Source of the DNA: a virus
Strand: one strand, 5' to 3'
DNA: 24,946 nucleotides
Virus record (IMG/VR): IMGVR_UViG_3300033141_002619
Span: 1 to 24,946 of that record
Shown piece after piece: positions 22,730-24,946 of the stretch (positions are counted from its first letter, which is position 1; each line of letters starts with the position of its first letter). The position numbers were made by a program, and so were the translations under genes. Below the pieces are notes generated by a model, which saw only the letters and a program-made list of their open reading frames with translations, had not been told where the DNA came from and made no database searches.

Positions 22730-23059
22730 CTACTCTGTCACGATTCCAGGTCTAATCACCAAGCCCATGTCTTCACAACACTGCTTCAAATAACCCTTCC
22801 GATGATTTGCCGCCTCCGTCCCTTCCAATTCCGGCTCTCCATCCATGAAATCCCAACCCACGTCCTCGCCATACTGAAGCAAGAGTTCACCACCATCTGC
22901 CAAACGCATCACAGCAGAAGCCTGAAGGCTATGAAGAATCTTGTGCTCGGCCACTTCTCGACTCGTGTCATCCACCCAGACGGTCTTCTCGACCACCTCT
23001 CCCAAGTGGAGGTTCTCAACAAATGAATCAACAGTTCGACAAACCACCCTCATTACCAT
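22730..23059 (-). CDS. Hypothetical protein (109 aa)
   Basis: Starting at the ATG at 23059, which shares its A with the preceding TGA (TGATG) and has GGAGG 4 nt upstream, gives 109 residues; a TTG one codon earlier and an ATG two codons later are alternatives. The sequence is alpha/beta: VCRTVDSFVENLHL, a helix with EHKILHSLQASAVMRLADGG, then ELLLQYGEDVGWDFMDGE. No motif is recognised. It follows the head-closure-like gene and may be a neck accessory protein by position. Confidence 0.62.
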   Translation of the reverse strand: MVMRVVCRTVDSFVENLHLGEVVEKTVWVDDTSREVAEHKILHSLQASAVMRLADGGELLLQYGEDVGWDFMDGEPELEGTEAANHRKGYLKQCCEDMGLVIRPGIVTE

Positions 23060-23436
23060 CAAACCTCCGCAGTCCCCCTTCCAATCATCACCCGCCAGAG
23101 CAATCCTCGTCCAACCGATACATCAGGAGCCGCAAAACTGAGTACGTCCCAAGCCTCCTGATCTGCTGAAGCTATCGCCTCTCCATTCCTGCTCGTTATC
23201 ACTATCTGGTGCCGTCTTGATACATTCGGATTTTCCGCGAAGAAGACCTTGCTCCGCAAACTCGCGCCCTGTTTTTGATATGCCAAAGATTCAGCAGCCG
23301 AGACCTGCTGCTCCCAACAGCTCACTCCGGTCTGCTCCTCCGTGCTGGAATCCTTGCTTCCACCAAGCTCCCCCTTCGTACGGATCCGCCGTCGTATCGT
23401 ACACTCATCGGGCATGTTGTCCAGAATACTGCTCAT
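23059..23436 (-). CDS. Putative head-closure/head-tail connector protein (125 aa)
   Basis: Head-closure proteins seal the portal channel after packaging and join head to tail. The protein opens MSSILDNMPDECTIRRRI, continues with a Ser-rich acidic loop, then CWEQQVSAAESLAYQKQG, KVFFAENPN, HQIVITSRNG and a C-terminal strand LLWRVMIGRG. That order of short strands and one helix resembles small head-tail joining proteins of the SPP1 gp16/head-tail adaptor type. The ATG at 23436 (GAGGA about 9 nt upstream) is preferred; a start at 23484 would add a Cys-rich 16-residue piece and overlap the previous gene by 8 nt. The assignment is tentative and relies partly on the adaptor-like gene immediately upstream. 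Confidence 0.68.
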   Translation of the reverse strand: MSSILDNMPDECTIRRRIRTKGELGGSKDSSTEEQTGVSCWEQQVSAAESLAYQKQGASLRSKVFFAENPNVSRRHQIVITSRNGEAIASADQEAWDVLSFAAPDVSVGRGLLWRVMIGRGTAEV

Positions 23437-23476
23437 CCTCTTCTTTCCTCGACATCCACACGTCGATCTACTAGGA

Positions 23477-24289
23477 TCACACATCCCACCCCATGTTCAT
23501 GAACGGATGCAAAAGCATCTTCGACTCGTCCGTCAATTCCACACTGTTTCCATACAAAGCTTTTGCCAAAGACGTGTCGATCGAGTAACTGTAATCCCCC
23601 AGACGCTCTGAAGAAAATGGACCAGCCACCCAACCCGCCGTCTTCTTTTTCCTTACCATGATCTGCTCAACCCGACGCTTTGCTTCCTCCAACACAGCCG
23701 TCCAGATCGGCGAAGCATCTAGCACCACATCTACATCTTCTGCATGCTCCCCATGCAGTTCCGCATCCGAGTAGCCGGCCGTGTACTCGACCCGGACCGT
23801 CCCGGCCGTCAGAGGCCACACTCCTTGACTTCTAAGCAATCCATCCTGGCAGAACTTCACCCCATCGCTATCCACCATGTCATAATTCATCCAGAAGTCT
23901 TCGCCCTCCGTCTGGATCGTGTCATCTCCGAATGCTCCAGCTCTCGTTCCCGAACGACCATCATAATCAATCCTCACCTCCATAGCCGGTACAGAATGTA
24001 CCGGAATGTGCCTGAGTTGCAACTCGGAGGTCTGTCCGCTCGACACTTGACGAATGTAAGTTTGTGTACTCGACACCTCCCATACCGACCCCCCCAACCC
24101 AGAACCTAGATCATGACTAGGATAATACTCCGTCCTCCGTCTCAGTACCGGATCATAGTGGAGATACCGCTTCACAGCTCCTTCAGCCTTCACTATACAC
24201 TGCTCGACCACTGCCCGCTCTTCCTCTGTGATCGAGCCGCTCAAACCCAACTCCAACCACACTGCCGATGGGTCGACTATGCTGCCCAT
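23477..24289 (-). CDS. Putative head-tail adaptor/connector protein (270 aa)
   Basis: Adaptor proteins bind the portal ring and recruit the head-closure protein. The N-terminus SITEEERAVVEQCIVKAEGA plus VKRYLHYDP follows the helical opening of the HK97 gp6-like adaptor family, in which a short helix pair is followed by a beta insertion. The middle has beta segments ending in TVRVEYTAGYSD, and the C-terminal helical part ELTDESKMLLHPFMN closes it. The familiar 'G...aa..lpp.l..A' type pattern appears as ASPIWTAVLEEAKRRVEQIM. GGAAGGGAGTAAG precedes the ATG. At 270 residues it is longer than the classic adaptor (about 100 residues), owing to a large beta insertion. Its position upstream of the portal is less common. 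Confidence 0.72.
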   Translation of the reverse strand: MGSIVDPSAVWLELGLSGSITEEERAVVEQCIVKAEGAVKRYLHYDPVLRRRTEYYPSHDLGSGLGGSVWEVSSTQTYIRQVSSGQTSELQLRHIPVHSVPAMEVRIDYDGRSGTRAGAFGDDTIQTEGEDFWMNYDMVDSDGVKFCQDGLLRSQGVWPLTAGTVRVEYTAGYSDAELHGEHAEDVDVVLDASPIWTAVLEEAKRRVEQIMVRKKKTAGWVAGPFSSERLGDYSYSIDTSLAKALYGNSVELTDESKMLLHPFMNMGWDV

Positions 24290-24301
24290 CTTACTCCCTT
24301 C

Positions 24302-24637
24302 CTAACTCGTGTGCTCCAAAACGATGCATTCCCGACCAACTTCCATCCACCTTGCACTCGTGTTGTCCCAGTACTCGACGAGCAGCGTGTACGTTCCCGG
24401 AGCAAAATCCAGATCGTCTGAGACCAAAACAACCATATTTGTACTTCCCTTTATCACGGTGCTCCCATTCGCAGACGGAGTTCCGCTCGTCACTGTCAAC
24501 ACGTCCGGCTGCCCTTGTCGATTGATTCGCACTCGCACCAGATCATGCTCTCCGGGGGTAATCACTTCCCCACCCGCATCGAAGATCTGTATGGTCCTCG
24601 ACAGTCCTCGCTCCTTTTGCCCAAGAACCAGAGTCAT
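24302..24637 (-). CDS. Small beta-rich virion-like protein (111 aa)
   Basis: A 111-residue beta-sandwich-like protein: RTIQIFDAGGEVITPGEHDL, VRVRINRQGQPDVLTVTSG, NMVVLVSDDLDFAPGTYTLL and a last strand ECIVLEHTS. The alternating hydrophobic pattern and the FAPGTYTLLVE segment recall BppU/Ig-like phage structural domains. Its ATG overlaps the previous stop by four bases (ATGA). No catalytic residues are seen. It is one of three small beta-type genes at the start of the window, which may form a virion accessory group. Role inferred only. Confidence 0.68.
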   Translation of the reverse strand: MTLVLGQKERGLSRTIQIFDAGGEVITPGEHDLVRVRINRQGQPDVLTVTSGTPSANGSTVIKGSTNMVVLVSDDLDFAPGTYTLLVEYWDNTSARWMEVGRECIVLEHTS

Positions 24638-24834
24638 TGTGCACCAACCTTTCCGATCACGACCGACATCCCACCTCCCGAAATCACCGCCGAGGTTGGC
24701 CCAGTCTTATTCACGTTTAGACTATCCGGCCATACTTGCAAGCTCACTATGTAAGTTGCGACGTGGCCGTGCGCCAGCACCGTCGGAAGCTGCCCGCCGT
24801 ATCCACTTGTCTGGTCGATGATCATTTCACTCAC
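24634..24834 (-). CDS. Small hypothetical protein (66 aa)
   Basis: A 66-residue frame that starts at a GTG overlapping the preceding stop (GTGA) and ends by overlapping the next start (ATGA). Such coupling on both sides makes it a likely gene despite its size. The protein is beta-like (HVATYIVSLQVWPDSL) with a Gly/Ser-rich C-terminus (TSAVISGGGMSVVIG). No family is recognised. The absence of charge clusters or membrane segments suggests a small virion component. Confidence 0.62.
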   Translation of the reverse strand: MSEMIIDQTSGYGGQLPTVLAHGHVATYIVSLQVWPDSLNVNKTGPTSAVISGGGMSVVIGKVGAQ

Positions 24835-24946
24835 GTCGGTTGCGTCACTATCACTATGAGCCGGTCGTCCGCGCCGCTGGCCGTGAACCGCAGCACCACC
24901 GTGTCCCCGTTCATGTCCGCCGCCGCCAAATTGATCTTGTAGACGC
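24831..24946 (-). CDS. C-terminus of a beta-rich virion-like protein, 5' end outside window
   Basis: The last 37 residues of a protein entering from the window edge are readable, ending FTASGADDRLIVIVTQPT followed by TGA. The pattern with INLAAADMNGDTVVLRF matches C-terminal ends of small beta-rich virion accessory proteins, from memory. Nothing can be said about length or full role. Its TGA overlaps the GTG start of the 66-residue gene. Confidence 0.7.
   Translation of the reverse strand, partial: VYKINLAAADMNGDTVVLRFTASGADDRLIVIVTQPT

Noticed and set aside
1-24946. Integrase, attachment sites, tRNA or rRNA genes, terminase, lysis genes
   Set aside because: None was recognised on either strand, so prophage status cannot be decided.

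Overview
The window is a head-and-tail structural module of a tailed double-stranded DNA phage or prophage. Every supportable gene lies on the minus strand, so transcription runs from high to low coordinates, and both ends cut through a gene. Recognisable parts are an HK97-type portal, a MuF-type head protein, a prohead protease, an HK97-fold major capsid protein, connector and tail-terminator proteins, a tail-tube protein, a frameshifting tail assembly chaperone pair and a tape measure protein. That set, without sheath or contractile baseplate genes, indicates a siphovirus. There is no terminase, integrase, lysis gene, replication gene, tRNA or rRNA, so lifestyle and host cannot be read from the window. 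Some small beta-rich and Ser-rich proteins resemble, from memory, those of environmental (for example planctomycete-associated) phages; this is weak evidence for the host.

Layout in transcription order. (1) 24946-22324: small beta-rich proteins, a head-tail adaptor, a head-closure-like protein and three unassigned small proteins. (2) 21886-16012: portal, a 1210-residue MuF protein carrying extra enzyme-like domains, and a separate nuclease-like protein built on the same linker. (3) 16010-14770: five small genes joined by 1-nt gaps or ATGA/GTGA/TTGA overlaps, one of them a SEC-C zinc-motif protein. (4) 14769-14589: a structured intergenic leader with two hairpins. (5) 14588-9601: a Ser-rich tailed virion protein, two small proteins, a protease with zinc ribbons, and the major capsid protein, followed by a terminator-like hairpin. 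(6) 9480-6505: connector and tail-completion genes, a second Ser-rich tailed protein and the tail tube. (7) 6463-4757: a small Cys-containing protein, a SAM methyltransferase and a sulfotransferase, which are unexpected here. (8) 4744-1: tail chaperone with a GGGAAAT -1 slippery site, tape measure, and two probable distal tail proteins.

The most interesting part is the MuF gene and its neighbour. The MuF protein is split by enzyme-like modules: a zincin-like HExxH domain, an ADP-ribosyltransferase-like domain with R / SWT / ExE, then the MuF core, then a C-terminal ADP-ribosyltransferase-like domain with R / STS / ExE. Copies of one linker, (K)YNPNRDELGRF(A/T)SG plus Gly, precede each module, and the next gene carries a fourth copy before a PD-(D/E)XK-like nuclease domain. 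Two linker copies are identical over 62 bp and exactly 258 codons apart, so recombination could add or remove a domain in frame. This looks like a virion-carried, multi-effector polymorphic toxin. Second come the sulfotransferase/methyltransferase pair inside the tail operon and the two unrelated virion proteins with matching Ser-rich tails ending in SSSSWS.
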